From assembly GCF_000150275.1 (NCBI RefSeq), contig NW_002060947.1, positions 1,849,740 through 1,913,739 on the forward strand: DNA of 64,000 nucleotides, read 5' to 3'. Position numbers and translations under genes: made by a program. Positions 50,665-63,973 of the stretch are shown piece by piece. The stretch comes from Trichoplax adhaerens (Eukaryota; Placozoa; Uniplacotomia; Trichoplacea; Trichoplacidae). Position 1 is the stretch's first letter, and every line of letters starts with the position of its first letter. A model generated the notes under the pieces. That model saw only the letters and a list, made by a program, of their open reading frames with translations. It was not told the origin of the DNA and made no database searches.

Positions 50665-50928
50665 TTAATCAATTTGAAGCTCCAATTTTGTATCAATTCT
50701 TTTTAAATTGTCATGATGACCTGGATGGCTTTGATATTTCAATCTCACGATGATCAACAGCAATGATAGAGTAAAGGCTACTATAAATAATTTTATATGT
50801 AAAATTAACATTATTAAAACAACAATGTCAAAGTTTTCTTCCTCTTGATAATCGTTCCGACTGCAATTCTTACATATTGTTGATGTTATTGTCATGATGA
50901 TAATTAAAATCAATTGATACTGTTTCAT
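50665..50928 (-). CDS. Possible small single-pass membrane protein ORF
   Basis: An 87-codon frame from an ATG at 50928. It has a signal-peptide-like start (MKQYQLILIIIMTITSTICK), a short acidic segment (NDYQEEENFD), a long hydrophobic stretch (about residues 35-61) and a charged tail (KYQSHPGHHDNLKRIDTKLE). The order resembles a small type I membrane protein. AT-rich DNA readily gives hydrophobic ORFs, and I recognise no family. Confidence 0.18.
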   Translation of the reverse strand: MKQYQLILIIIMTITSTICKNCSRNDYQEEENFDIVVLIMLILHIKLFIVAFTLSLLLIIVRLKYQSHPGHHDNLKRIDTKLELQID

Positions 50929-52294
50929 TCCATATTTATATTCTATTTTATCACCATTACTATTTATTGATCATGTATTATGTAATTGAATATTAGCCTA
51001 TTCCTTGACGTAAATTTACCGCTGAGGACTATATTAACAGCAAGATAACAACAACATAATTGTCAGATTGTGCGATTAAAATTAATTTAATACGAACTTT
51101 TATCAGAATTAAAGCTATATTTTTATTTGAAAACAGTCTTAACTATTCCTTTCCAGTGTTTTATAGCTCTCAATCCTATCCATATCCTATACTTATACAA
51201 ATATTTTATCGCTAGATCGGTAATTTTTTTATCTCCTTATTATTACTTTGGTATTGCTAGATCTTAATGATGTTGCTTGCCACTCGTTATCGTCATAATA
51301 CGATATAAGACAACGTCATGACTGAGGTTGGCGATGATCAAAAGCTAGCTTTGATAAGTGTCCTCGTCGAGGAATACTTAAAATCATCACTTTTTTATCT
51401 GACCATTATCATATCATCGGGAATGTTATTAACGTCAACGGATATATCCATGAATAAAATATAGAAAGCAAGCGAATCGTCATTATGTGATTTTATAGTT
51501 ATAGCTAATATAATGACTAGTTCATTTCGTTCCAAGAAAAATTAATATTCTATCTTATAAAGCTACTTTACAAGTATAGAATAGATCGAGAGTATCTATA
51601 ATGACGTCTTCATTTTATACTATATGGGATAGGATAATGATGCATAACATAGTACTGCCAACGAGTACTTTTTTTTACAGCATCTTATCTGCATTATTTA
51701 ATCGACTCATGATGAATTACAAGTTGGCGAGAACGAATAGCAAGAAAGTGTTATGGCAGTAACATTTACCTGCATGCTATATATATTGCTATCATCATTT
51801 GAATTGATAATATCAGATTAGTTGTATTTGCTTTGATATGATATTGAGCTAAATTGCATGAAATAGAGTATCATATGGATGGAAAGATGATTAGCTATCG
51901 TCATACTATTAAAATGAGCTCATCATTCAAGGTAATTCAATTAATTTAGCCTGCAATGTTTATTTTAATTGTTTGTATGCCAACTTGAATGCAGACAGAG
52001 TGGAGTCTTTTGAATGTTTATCAAACTAACAAATTATCCAGATAAATTAGATTAATGTTCAAGATTGGAAGAATTGATTTTGTCGTTTAAAATGAATTTA
52101 TAGAGATTTATAAATTGCTCTATTGTTATCCATTCTGCAAATCCATTGATTTAAATGTAGTCTATCTAGATAGATCAGAGTTGATTCCATTCTATTCTAT
52201 TCAATCAAAAGCTAATTTATCTATTTATGATAGATGATATTTCTTCTCAAAAGTAGATAGTGATTTTTTTGATATATTTTTGTTGTTGATTTAT

Positions 52295-52335
52295 TTTCCT
52301 CTCTCTCCCTCTCTCTCTTTCTCTTTACTCCATAT
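52295..52335. repeat. CT-rich pyrimidine tract
   Basis: An almost unbroken run of C and T with CTCTCT units, about 1.3 kb upstream of the Brachyury start. Tracts of this kind are common in promoter regions and are also simply length-variable microsatellites. Confidence 0.7.
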
Positions 52336-52889
52336 CTTCCTTTCTACTCTCTAAGTGATGATCGATAAGTAGATGATGATCCATTTTGTCATGCTTTAAC
52401 TTCCCTCCCAGTATTATCATTTTTATTCATTGATTATAAGTAATGTATAAATACTGCTTACTGTTGATTATAATACGAGTGCATGGGTGGAGTATATGCA
52501 GTAAGAGAGTGAGAGGGGGTTGAATTGTTTATTCATCTTTTACATTAAATCAAAATAATGTGCCGGTAGGGAGGAGATTGTAAAAGACATTTTGCCCATT
52601 GATTCTTTTATTAAATTATTTGGTACAAAAGTCAAGCCAACCCCTTAACCAGGATAAAATAACAAAAATTGATGAATTTCAATAGGATCTAAGAAAGAAG
52701 CCTTGCATCGATATTAGACCTTGTTGTAACTTCAATCTTATTACGGATGTCATCATCAATCGACACTAGGAAGAGAATGTAATTCGAGTTACCAAAATGT
52801 TTTTTGATCTTTCTTATTATTTTATCATTTCATTTAATTACATAATTACACGTGATTTATTAGCACAATATCAATTATCATGCAATTCA

Positions 52890-52897
52890 ATCAAAGG
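52890..52897 (+). promoter_or_regulatory. Candidate TCF/LEF site upstream of Brachyury
   Basis: ATCAAAGG matches the TCF/LEF core (A/T)(A/T)CAAAG and lies about 700 bases before the Brachyury ATG. Brachyury is a canonical Wnt/beta-catenin target in many animals, so the site is plausible. An eight-base match is expected by chance in DNA this AT-rich. Confidence 0.22.
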
Positions 52898-53599
52898 ATC
52901 TCTCGGATACTTATACTGTGTACATAACCTTAATATAAATTAAACTACCGTGATAAATTCCAGTTGCTAATTTACTTTCCATCATAACGCACTACCCGGA
53001 TTGATCATCCACTTCACTTGATAGCTTCATTAATTCATACTATTGAGAGAAGAAAAATTGACTCCTCATTTTTTTCAATTGAAACTATTTCTAGCTGTCA
53101 ATTCTATCTTGAACGATTTACTACTTGGCTTGTATCCACTTGAGTTTGAAATCTTTTAATCTTAAATTATTCATTAGCCAGATATCCAATTGGAATTGCT
53201 TGGCCTAAAAGCTGTTCAGGGCCACCACACAGGTTGTAACGCTTATCCATGGAGAATAATAATTATTTTATTTCATCGACTTAATATAGATCGATTTCAT
53301 TTCAATTTTAGCCGTAAATCATGATTAGATTGATAATCGATCGGGCTATAGAGCTCTATAGCTTACCTTGTTTTTCATTGCATCTATTTTTTTTCTTTCT
53401 ATGTTAATCATTTTAACGTAGAAAATAAGACATAACTCATGATTTTGTTACTCGCTTTTTCTCACTCTTACTCTGGCTGATAATCATTTTTATGAAATGA
53501 TAATTTACACCATTTGTTTTTTTTCTCTTCCTATCTCCTCTATGAATTCTCCACTCCAAATCAAGCGCTTGATAAGTCTTAACCAGTCGTTGCTTGTGA

Positions 53600-56500
53600 A
53601 TGTCAAATCAAATAATGAAATCAACTTCGTCCTTTTCTGTCACTAATTTATTGTCGGCTAGCGAAAATGATGTCAGTAATCAATCGTCTGATGATGAAAA
53701 ACAACCTAGTTTGATGGCGAATCATAGTCACACCAATGGAGCAACAACAATGGCGACAGCTGCTGCAGTTGCTGCAGTTGCTGCAGCTGCAAATGCGAAT
53801 GGTGGTAGTAATCATCGTCATCATGTTAACGCTACAAACACAAGCCATAAAAAGGGTGCTGCTACTTCCACCACACCAGCATCCAATAATCGTAATCAAA
53901 ATATCGATTCCGATGCTAATGTTAAAGTCAATTTGTTAGATATCGATTTATGGAAACGATTTCGAAAATTAACCAACGAAATGATCGTAAGTACAAAATC
54001 AATCTAGGGATTATTGGACACAGATTCAATGATCCAGTGGTTATCATTCCTGTTGCATGCATAGAATAGCCTCGATCTCTGCACACATAGGGGGGAAAAA
54101 AATTCATATAGCAATAATCAATATTTAATGCGCGTGGATCAAGTTTTATTTTTTATATCGTATATCTTAATTACTTTATCTAATCAGTCGTCGTTCATGT
54201 AACTTAGTTGTCATGGTAGGACAGAAACAAGTTGAAAATTATGTTTTACTATCAATTTTCTTTTTTTCTTTTTGATGCAGTCAATACCTTATTTTGAAGG
54301 CCTTATTAATAATTTTATTTCTTCAAATCATGATTGATTGATTGATTGATAGTATAGAATGAAATGCGCTACATTTTTCCAATCATTTCTGTACATTACA
54401 TTATTGACCTGATCTTATACAGTGTAGATACAAATTGATCTTCGACCAAGCGTCTCCTGATGCCCCCCATCGGCACTTCGAACCCATCTACGGATTTAAC
54501 ACATTCAAATGATAGACAGTAAAATTGAATCTCGACCAGACACTAAATTACGGGGAGTGCATAAATTTAAATTAGATTAAATTACCATAAAGAATGCTTG
54601 ATATTGATTTTCCCAAAGAAACGGAGTTTCTTTCTATCTCATTTATACTTTAAACTGTTGGTAGTAGTCGTAGAGCCAATAATGTTCATCGTTATTGACT
54701 TTCTATTCGTATATTGAAGTGAATTGTCAGAAGGAAAGAGTACTATGGCTTCAAATTCAACTCGATTGAACGTAAACAGCAGGAATTTCCTTCTAGACAT
54801 TTTACTTGTAAGCAACATTCGTGTTATATCCTCTTATGGACAAACAAGTCATACCCTGCCTCGAGAGCGATAGTGAAAAGATATTGATGTAAAGACTGAA
54901 ATTTTACCATACTACTCTTCTACTTTATAGTAAGATAATCCGATCCGTTTAGAAATGGATTTTGTGGCCAAGCTGGCCTATGATCTTTTTTGATCCTTAA
55001 TTAATTGAGCCTAACATGCTTGGCATGCAGATTAAAATGGTCAAATATTTTTCCAAGATCTATTCGGTAATCTACTTAGAAGGGAGAAAAGTTGCATATG
55101 AATAGTCCATGAAAATGGATACTATTGTGGTCAATACAAGTAACAATTTCTTCTTTCGCTATCTATTTCCTGCCGTATAAAGATAATTGAGCAGGCAATA
55201 AAATAGAATTGATGAAGTTCTTAATGCCTGAAGGCGTCATGTTATCCTCTGCCAACTTACTCTATATACCATATTGCATTATAAGTCAATGATTGCGATA
55301 ATGAAAGGAATTGGCCACAAGAGAATAAATAGCAAGGGTAGAGATTAAAACAATTCAATCAGGATAGATAAAAGATTACTCAATAATTGGTCTATAGCTT
55401 CCCATTTCTTAATTATATTCATACCCTGAAACAGACGTTGCTAAGGGATTTGAAAAAGGAGGAAGGGATCGCAAAATATTCATGCTAAGATACAACGTTT
55501 TACCAGCTTGAACGATGAGTTACCAGCTGAATGATGAATTTAAAAAGCAGTCTATTTTAATTTTTTATTTGTCGAGCGAGGGAGCTAAAGTAATCCTTTG
55601 CTTTTTAAAGAAATCTTATCGAGATTCGATCTTAATCTTTTTATTCCAGCTTATGTGATTATAGATAATCACCTTTAAGCAGGCAATTAGTCATCATCCG
55701 AAGCTTCCATCTTACATAGAATGAAAAGAATTATTCATCATCATTAATCACTTTTATCCTTTGCATTACGTTGGCTTAATTGATATGTCTTGCCAGACTT
55801 GAGAAAGAAAATTCCAATCTAGAACTCTAATTTTACATTACTTTACTAAAACATTAAGGATAGCTTTGATAGAATCCGTATTGCTAATGGGAAAGATAAC
55901 TATCAATCACCTAGATAGCGATAGCCAAAAATTCAATTACGTGACTTAATTAATGAATCAAAATTGACGACCATAATTGTTATTATTCTACTTACCATGA
56001 TATTCAAAAATGAGAGTCTGTCCTAGACAGAAAGGTAGGACGTTAACGGTTGTTTGGAGTCTGGACTGTAGTTCAAGGTATCAAGGTCATAAATGGATTA
56101 TAATTTTCCACTTCCAATGTAAAAGAATAGAAAGATAAAATTTATAGTTGTACAAATACAACGGTAAGAAATGCGTAGAAATTCTATCTATAGAGGAAAG
56201 TTTAATTAAAATTACATACTAAATTGAAACAATTAAGCCATCTATGGTCATACAAAGGTTTAACCGCCTTGAATCAAGTTTGTGTATTGTTTCATGCAGT
56301 AAGCTCAACATTGTCGATGTGGGCAATATTGTAATTAAATTAAAATTGTAACAATTGTATAATAGCCATTACTATGATTAGAGAGGGGAAAAAAGTTATT
56401 ATCCTCATTTCAATATCACTTAGTGGATCGAATTGAATTTGATCGAGCCAAAACGATAGTATCGGCCAAGCAGGGTTTCAATGATAGTTTATAAAATTGA

Positions 56501-59500
56501 TCATGATGGATGTTATGGGCTTGCGATCACCAATTAGCATTATTTCATAGGGCTAAGCACCCTTTTCGCGTTAAGGAATCTGTATTGATGTGCGCATGAG
56601 AAATAATATTCAAATTAGACCAAGAGCACAGGGAATATTTAGTATTTCCTAAATTATTTCATTTATTCAATTGATGCAAGTTCTATTCTTAATCAAAATT
56701 CATTTCCTTTCCAATTTCCGTATAGAGAAACATGAATAGATTGCCTTATGCGAAAATATCAAAATCACATTAATAATTAATCAAGGGAACATTCAATAGT
56801 CTCCAAATCATTTGATTATTAATTTGATGCAGGTTCCATTGCTAATCAAAATGGATGATTTATTACTGATTGACTTCTATAACTTTTAGACTTGTGCCTT
56901 TAGACGGTTCAAGACCTAAATCGAGTTTAATAGGGTAGACTAAAGAGAATCTTATCTACGTACAAAAAGGATTATAGTCATAGCTAAGGCCAATTTCAAC
57001 TTACACCTTAAAAATTGAATAATTAAAAATATTAGGGAAGAAGATCTACTTGCTACTTTACTCCATTGTTTCCACATCACCGATGATAATTTAGGATCAT
57101 TGTCTAAGTGTAATATCATCTATCTGGCCTTCTATGTACACACTCTAGTCAAGAAATCGAATTTGCTGTCCCTATTTCGAGCTAAGCATAGTATTACTAG
57201 CAGCCGATTTTATTGCTAAAGTACGCTAGAACTAGATTAGGACTGTATTGATTTTATAACTTAATTTACGCCAGATCGGAATCTTAAGGAATAGTGAGTT
57301 AATCTCATCGCCTTATTTTTAATTTTGAATGCGGTCTATGCGATAAATACATCGACGAGATTCGATGGAATTCTAACGATTAATTTGTCAAAATTCTGTC
57401 TAAAGATGACACGGTCCAGCCGGTAAAATAGTGTACTTTAAGAAGACTGTTTTGTTTATCTTCTTGTCCATTTGATCATCATGCATGTCTTATATTTATC
57501 CATCCTGACCTAGGTGACTAACAACTGACTTTTAACTAAGACCCTATCTTTCTTAAAGGGGCCTTTCGAAATAAAATTGCTATCCATTCGGTAGAACAGT
57601 ACCATAATATTTCGCTACCGCATACAACTACCCCAATTGTAATTTTGAATACGTTATTACATCCAGATATTATTGATTTAATGCCATTCTCTAAGCGAAT
57701 TTATCATAGGAGAAGGAATACTGAAATCACTCCAGAGTGATTCTAAATACTAAATCCTTATTTAGAAAATGATTTTTATAATTAGACGCCCGCGCGACAA
57801 TATTTTAAAAGAAATAATCATGCAAAAGTCGCAATCGTTATGAAGGTTATCAATAGGAGAAAAGTTTAGTCATAGCTATTTTTCTCATTTATCTTGTAGA
57901 TGTTAGAGAAAACAGTAGGTTAAGATACTGTCTTGTTGAATTCGATAACAGTATCGGCGATAGTTAACAAATCCGATAGTCCAATGTATTATTATGAAAT
58001 ATTCAAGTATTTAGTCATGGATATTGATCAAGTTAAGAAATCAATAGGTTGTTTTGCATTGATTTCACCTGTCAATGTTTTATGAATTCATGAACAACAC
58101 TTTTTCTTATTTTTACTATAAGTTTATTTTTAGTATTCTTGGAATTGATGCTTTCCTATGATAGTACCGTAAATATCTAACGAGTACTTTTTCTTCTTTG
58201 CTTTCTGCCGCGCCATCATTTCTATGTCAAATGGATGGATATTCTAATCCTACTTAGGTGACCAAATCGGGCAGGTGAGTTCATTTATAGCATAGTAATA
58301 ATAATCGAATACAAGTCCATTCTATTCAAGTTGCAATACAATTGGTCTTCTTTCCTATTATTTCCTTATTATTATTTTCCAATAATTTAGTCGTACTTTT
58401 TTTCTATCATTTGACAAATTGCTAATTGCTACTCTTGGCGTTGAGTAATGATGTTATTAAAAAACTCGATGTCTTATTTTAGTATTGTTTTTCTTTTATA
58501 CAGCAATCTTACAGTAGATTACATCATAACAAAGTAGATCTTCAACATAACATTTACAGTAAATCGACCAGAAAGGTAGAATAACATTGCCAAAAGGATC
58601 AGATTTATTCTATCTTTATAATGTGGAAGTAAATAATTTCAATTTCAATTTCAATCCTTTGTAGCCACGTTTAGTATTGATACAAATGACAATATTGTAG
58701 AAAATTCACCTCTATTCCATAAGCTCTTTATTCCTTTAGTATCTAATTTGAATGCAAACCTATCACGATCTTGTGGTCATACAATGAATTGAAAATGATT
58801 TCATTTTTTCTATATTAAATTATTTTCTCTTCATCTAAACGACCATCTTAATAGTATTGCCAAGTAGGATTATATTAAGATATTGGAAGTAAAATTGGTC
58901 GTAGACTATTGTAACTATGACTTTAATGCCATTAAAACAGAGCAAGTAAATATCACACCGGTTTATTACAGGTCGATATCAATAAATCAAAGTAAAATGT
59001 ACCGTATTTAGTAGCCAAAATTGACGAATATTTAAGTTTGTCATATTAGTAAGTAAAATTTGAAGTAATTTTAAACTACTAATATTGAATAAATAAATAA
59101 AATTAATCTATAATTAATCATATTGAGATTATTCTTGCCGTTGATTTTAGTCTTAATACTGTAAGTTATTTTACTTTCATCGTTAATAAAATTAGTAAGC
59201 AAGTGGGTGGAATGGCACAGTATTTAAGCGAGGGTTTGCATCATAAGTTTTCCATCTATCGTTTAATGAAGTAAATCTTGCAATGCCAAATAATGTCCAT
59301 GCTTAAGTGTTCTATTTAATTTGCGATAGATGCAGTAACAGTTTCATTTTATGACAAGAGTAAATAAATCTCAGTGAGATTAAACTAGTACAAATGATGA
59401 TACAGTTTGTATGTTGGATATTATAGATGACCGTAGGTGTTAAACTGCTCTATTGTAATCTTTCGACTACATACCGCAGGAATTTTACGCTAGCAGATGT

Positions 59501-62500
59501 AGTAAGCAATCAATATTCGATATTGATGAAATTTAATAGCATTGCAAGTGTTGCTTTTATTAGTAATACTGATAAAGTTACTGAAGCCTTCAACGACTGC
59601 AATATTGAATATCAGTCTTAGCTTCATGCGTTTAACCATTCTAGCATTTAGATAGTTTATAATTTGCAAACTTTAATGTGTATTAATCACTGGATAGTGG
59701 TAACTTCCTGATCAAATTTTAATCCTATAGTAGGAGAATTTATGATAACTTTTTAATTGGAACATGATTATACCTACTCTTCATTTTCTTCAATGAAATA
59801 AGAAATCAATTATAGCATTATTACTGATATTATAACAAAAAGTGGATTGATTCATTATTTGCATTGCATTGAAGACAATGATTACTTCCAAGTTGCATCC
59901 AATACTAAATTTCATTTTTGTATGCTTAATGTATAACGGTCGCTATTAATTGCGCTATCGACAAGCAACAATCTCTATATTATGTAGCGATATTATTCAA
60001 TTAGTAAAATGGAATAGTAACAATTGTTTTCAATTCGTCTACTGATTAATTTCATAGAATAGCGTAATATTAAAAAGCTGAAATTTCTTGTAATATTACA
60101 AGATGAAATAATAATTACTGGTATTAGCTATATCAAATATGATCCAATATGATTAAGGATTACCATACAATCTTATCTCTTCATCTTATATGAATAACGT
60201 CGGCAAAATTGAACTCCATTTCACGATTTATTATTGCAATTACCGAGAAATGTGCGATATCTATATACGTTTTTTTAATTAAAGTCGATACTATAACTAT
60301 TGGAATCTTAAGATTATGCCTATGTCGCTTTTTAAGCCATTAGAAAATTTTATTACACCTTATTAAATAACCATTACTCGATTCAGGTTGAAATTCTTTC
60401 ACAGACATGAATAAGTCGCTGGATGACACATTCACTAATTATAGCTTTAAAAAGAGCTTAAAAACAATTAATTAGTTTACTTATAAAATTTGAAATCAGA
60501 AGCTACGTACAAGCAATATCGCCAATGATTTCCTTCAGCTGGTAGCCAATGTTTCAAATAAATTGTATAAATTGTTATAGGCAAAGTTTGAATTCATATG
60601 CAACTATTATCTTCAATCTATTGAAAAACTTCACCTGCTCAGTTTCGACTTTGACCTATATTTCACCATAATGACAGTGGATTATATTCATCAGATAGGC
60701 ATGATAATGTTGTTTTATAATATTACTATTGTCATAATGTATTGGATTAATCGTTATATCTTTTTCCTTTTCTAGACGAATGTTTCCTATACTCAAAGTT
60801 CAAATAAGTGGTCTCGATCCCCATGCAATGTATTCATTCTTGTTAGACTTTGTAGCCGCTGATAATCATCGTTGGAAATATGTTAATGGTGAATGGATTC
60901 CTGGTGGTAAGCCGGAACCTGCACCACCAAGTTTCGTTTACATCCATCCAGATTCACCTAATTTTGGATCGCATTGGATGAAACAACCAGTTTCATTTTC
61001 GAAAGTAAAATTAACCAATAAATCAAATGGCGGCGGCCAGGTTGGTTTATATAATATCATCTTCTACTAATGTGATGACAACTTTTGATTGCCATCCTAT
61101 AAAATTAGAGATCGAAGCAAATGTAGATTAGATTACGCCTTGTTCATACTAGGACTAGGGATGTTTTATTATTCAATTTGCTGGGTGCTCGCTCTGTACT
61201 ATATGGATCGGTCCTTTTTTTCTAGCCCTTCTACACAATCAATATTTTGTTTTCATATACTGATAAAACCGAAAAAATTCGTAGATATCCGTCGTCAATA
61301 AATACACAAAGATTAACAATTCCCTAATATTGAACAACTCGATATGCGCAACGATTTTTGGTTGCATTGAACGATTTTTATCTATTGAATTTTTATCCAC
61401 CATCCTAAAGTTGCAATTTTAATGCCAGCTGACATGAAAACAAAGGCTACTATTACGGATTTTACGTAGTTCAATTATTGTCTTTGCTATTTGTGTAAGT
61501 AATGTGCAATTACCAAAGTCAATTAATATATCATCGACCCTGATAATTTCATTACTGACATGAAATCGCTCTTAGGCGCTTTCTTTTCAACGATTTAATA
61601 ACCTTTAAACGAAATTTAAAACTGTCCAATTGACTTCATTTGTTTCAATAGTCATTTATTAAAGATTGGTTATTATTTACTCCACTTTATTTAGCATTTA
61701 ATTCTGTCAGTAGAATCAGTCCTTTTCGTTACTGCCGTTTGTTTCTAGATTTTTCCAGAAAGATAAATGATGAATTCAGAGAAAAGGTTAATTTGTACGG
61801 TCTAAGAGATAATCGATCTGCATTAATTTATTTATTCGAAAATGATTCACACTAAATTAACAAGAAATTATTTTCCATTCGCTCGACGTTTTCTACTAAC
61901 TATTTCGTTTTATGGGCGTATATTATATTCAGAGGACGTAGTTCTAAAAGCCAATGCAGTCATTACACTACTATGCCTATAACCAATGCTATGTAACTGT
62001 AAAATTATATCAAAATATTCAAAGTAAAAAATTGAATTTTTGAGTTATAGGTTACTATAATAGATATGATAAGTATTATCTCCGGTATACGTACGTTTTC
62101 TTTTGTAAAATTATGCCTTGCGGCAATATTGTCTATGATATATTCTGCCAATGTGGTATATTGCAGAATAATAGACATGATACTTTCATTTTACATCTAA
62201 AATGCTACATCACTAAATTATCTAGATTTTGTTAAACAATTTATTTATTCATGCCAGGAATTTAGATGGTTGTGTAGACATTTGCTAAATATATAATTCA
62301 GAGTCTCATTGTGATATCGTATTCGAATGACAAACTCTGTGATATGCATACCAATTTTAAGCGACTTACTTTCTTACTATTCGATTATATCATTTTTAAT
62401 TGTACATTGTCTATTGCTATTTACTCAAAACTAATTTGTAGAGAAAATCCTCACTCCGGATTTCTAACATTATTACCGATGCAGTAGATAGTAGGCACTG

Positions 62501-63973
62501 GTAAAAATGTTCACCTTTAAATGCGGTCGATTTATGATTTTGACTTAGAATAGAAATCCTTTGGCATTTGACAGCTATATACCGTATCGATTCTACGAGT
62601 ACAAATAAAAATGGAATTAAAAATTAGTTATATAACTTACAAATATCAGCCATCTATTAGCCCTTGAAACACCCAAATTCGATAGTAGCAGTTCATAATC
62701 TTTAGCATTTAACAACAGTACAACTCATCTTAATGCTTGAAGAGCATTAAGCACCAAACTGTATATTTCCAACTTGATCATATTGTAACTAGCTCGCATA
62801 TGTAAGCATACGAGTATCTTATCCGCAACACTTAAGATACAGCTTAGATCTGTTGTACTTCTATCACATATGTATCCATGCAAAATTTTTGAAGATATCT
62901 AACTTTAGTCCTTTGTTATTCGTTTATAATTTATTTTTTTTCTAATCAGGAATGTTTTATTTATTCGTAATCGACTTTTCACTCTGCACGTATTTCTTTC
63001 ACTTTAATTACTCAAGTGATTATTACCAAATTCTAATGATATCTTTTCTTGCGGCAAAGATTATGCTAAACTCATTGCATAAATATGAGCCTCGGCTGCA
63101 CATTGTTAAAGTTGGGTCATCTCCAGATTCCGATAAAACAATTACTGCTCATTCTTTCCCTGAAACTCAATTTATTGCGGTGACAGCCTACCAAAACGAA
63201 GAGGTATGTTAATTACTGATATTTCGAAATGACCAATCATTTCCCTTATCGCCATGCTCCTTATGCCTGATTTCAACTAATGAATGCTAGAAAGTGATAT
63301 TAATTTATTAACTATAAAGTAAAGCAGTCGAGATTACATTTGTGACGGGTATATTTCTGACCTGCTCGCCATTTTTAATACTGGTATTTTTATATAATTA
63401 AACTTTGAGCTATATAGTTACTAACCCTTCGATATTATTATTCCTTCAAGATTACCGCCTTAAAAATCAAGTATAATCCTTTCGCTAAAGCGTTCTTGGA
63501 TGCCAAGGAAAGGTAAATGACTGCCTAGTTAAATAATAAATTATTGCTATCTTGACTTCAGACTATTTATACTGCACAAGAGTTAAAAAAACTAATTATT
63601 GAATCTATTAATTAAAGTACCAGAAATAGATATTGTTATGGTGCCGTAGTAATCAGCGTCTTTGTAATCCTAATAACCACGGATAAACGAAAATTTCTTT
63701 AGCTAATTAAGCATATATATGTAGTGTAGATATAGTTTATGCGTATTTCTGAGCTTTAACATATAAAAATGTCTAGAATATATCTTGATTTGTCTAAATT
63801 TACATCTTATAAAACACAATAGACTTAGATCTTCCAAAGCTAATGCAGAACTACAAATATATTGTAGAAAATTTAAAAAAAGGGGAATTTTATTTCTATT
63901 AAAAATAGAGCTGAGCAAAAAGAAGCTGAAGAAAAGAGCCATGAATTGAGAGCACCTGCATATCCACCTCACT
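53600..63973 (+). CDS. TBXT: Brachyury T-box transcription factor, exons 1-6, 3' end outside window
   Basis: This is the sequence-specific activator defining the Brachyury subfamily, acting in the nucleus on TCACACCT-type sites. Exons: 53600-53986, 58258-58274, 60776-61040, 63060-63203, 63451-63512 and 63909-63973. Phases agree, and the last ends at a GTAAGA donor, so the gene continues. Residues 12-23 ([12 protein letters not shown]) match the Brachyury N-terminal motif VxxLLSAxE, known in vertebrates as a Smad1-binding region. A Ser/Asn/His-rich linker with an alanine run (residues about 52-65) follows. The T-box is residues 117-291: [126 protein letters not shown] and [34 protein letters not shown] and the lysine in [10 protein letters not shown] are Brachyury-type. 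The [14 protein letters not shown] loop is about three residues longer than in vertebrates. Confidence 0.97.
53987..58257 (+). other. Brachyury intron 1 (4.3 kb)
   Basis: The largest intron in the window lies inside the T-box coding sequence, between LTNEMI and VTKSGR. It contains an ATTG tetranucleotide run near 54330-54350. No nested gene or RNA gene is recognised. Its size compared with the 60-300-base introns elsewhere suggests retained regulatory DNA. Confidence 0.6.
58258..58274 (+). other. 17-nt Brachyury microexon
   Basis: GTGACCAAATCGGGCAG lies between an acceptor ending CTACTTAG and the donor GTGAGT. With flanking phases it supplies VTKSG and most of the arginine of the invariant VTKxGRRMFP segment. 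Skipping it would shift the frame at once, so correct inclusion is needed for any functional T-box. Vertebrate Brachyury carries this segment inside its first T-box exon. Confidence 0.9.
58275..60775 (+). other. Brachyury intron 2 (2.5 kb)
   Basis: AT-rich with no recognised gene. A 64-codon plus-strand ORF at 59427-59621 starts right after a TTATAG acceptor-like site. It has mixed composition but no family match, so it is not called. A T-box half-site-like TCACACC lies at 58953-58959. Confidence 0.55.
61041..63059 (+). other. Brachyury intron 3 (2.0 kb)
   Basis: This intron separates the exons coding [12 protein letters not shown] and [11 protein letters not shown], a position where many T-box genes also have an intron. 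Nothing else is recognisable in it. Confidence 0.6.

Larger units (their letters stand above)
29585..53599. other. 24-kb gene-poor region before Brachyury
   Basis: No convincing multi-exon gene is found on either strand. The sequence is very AT-rich and its open frames are short and mostly of chance type. It holds an inverted repeat at 29870-29910, a diverged dispersed repeat pair (32272-32600 and 42874-43290), a 191-bp tandem duplication (35440-35805), a 12-bp inverted repeat at 50026-50086, a pyrimidine tract near 52297, and three weak coding-like ORFs on the minus strand. Given the neighbour, distal regulatory DNA for Brachyury is plausible but unproven. Confidence 0.6.

Noticed and set aside
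53648-53939. ORFs in other frames at Brachyury exon 1, rich in Cys, Ser or Leu
   Set aside because: They are shadows of the alanine-, asparagine- and histidine-coding repeats of exon 1.
54430-54510. TTCGAACCC, which recalls a tRNA T-loop
   Set aside because: No matching acceptor or anticodon arms could be folded around it.
59427-59621. 64-codon ORF in Brachyury intron 2 after an acceptor-like site
   Set aside because: It has no family match and ends in a stop. Including it would break the T-box reading frame.
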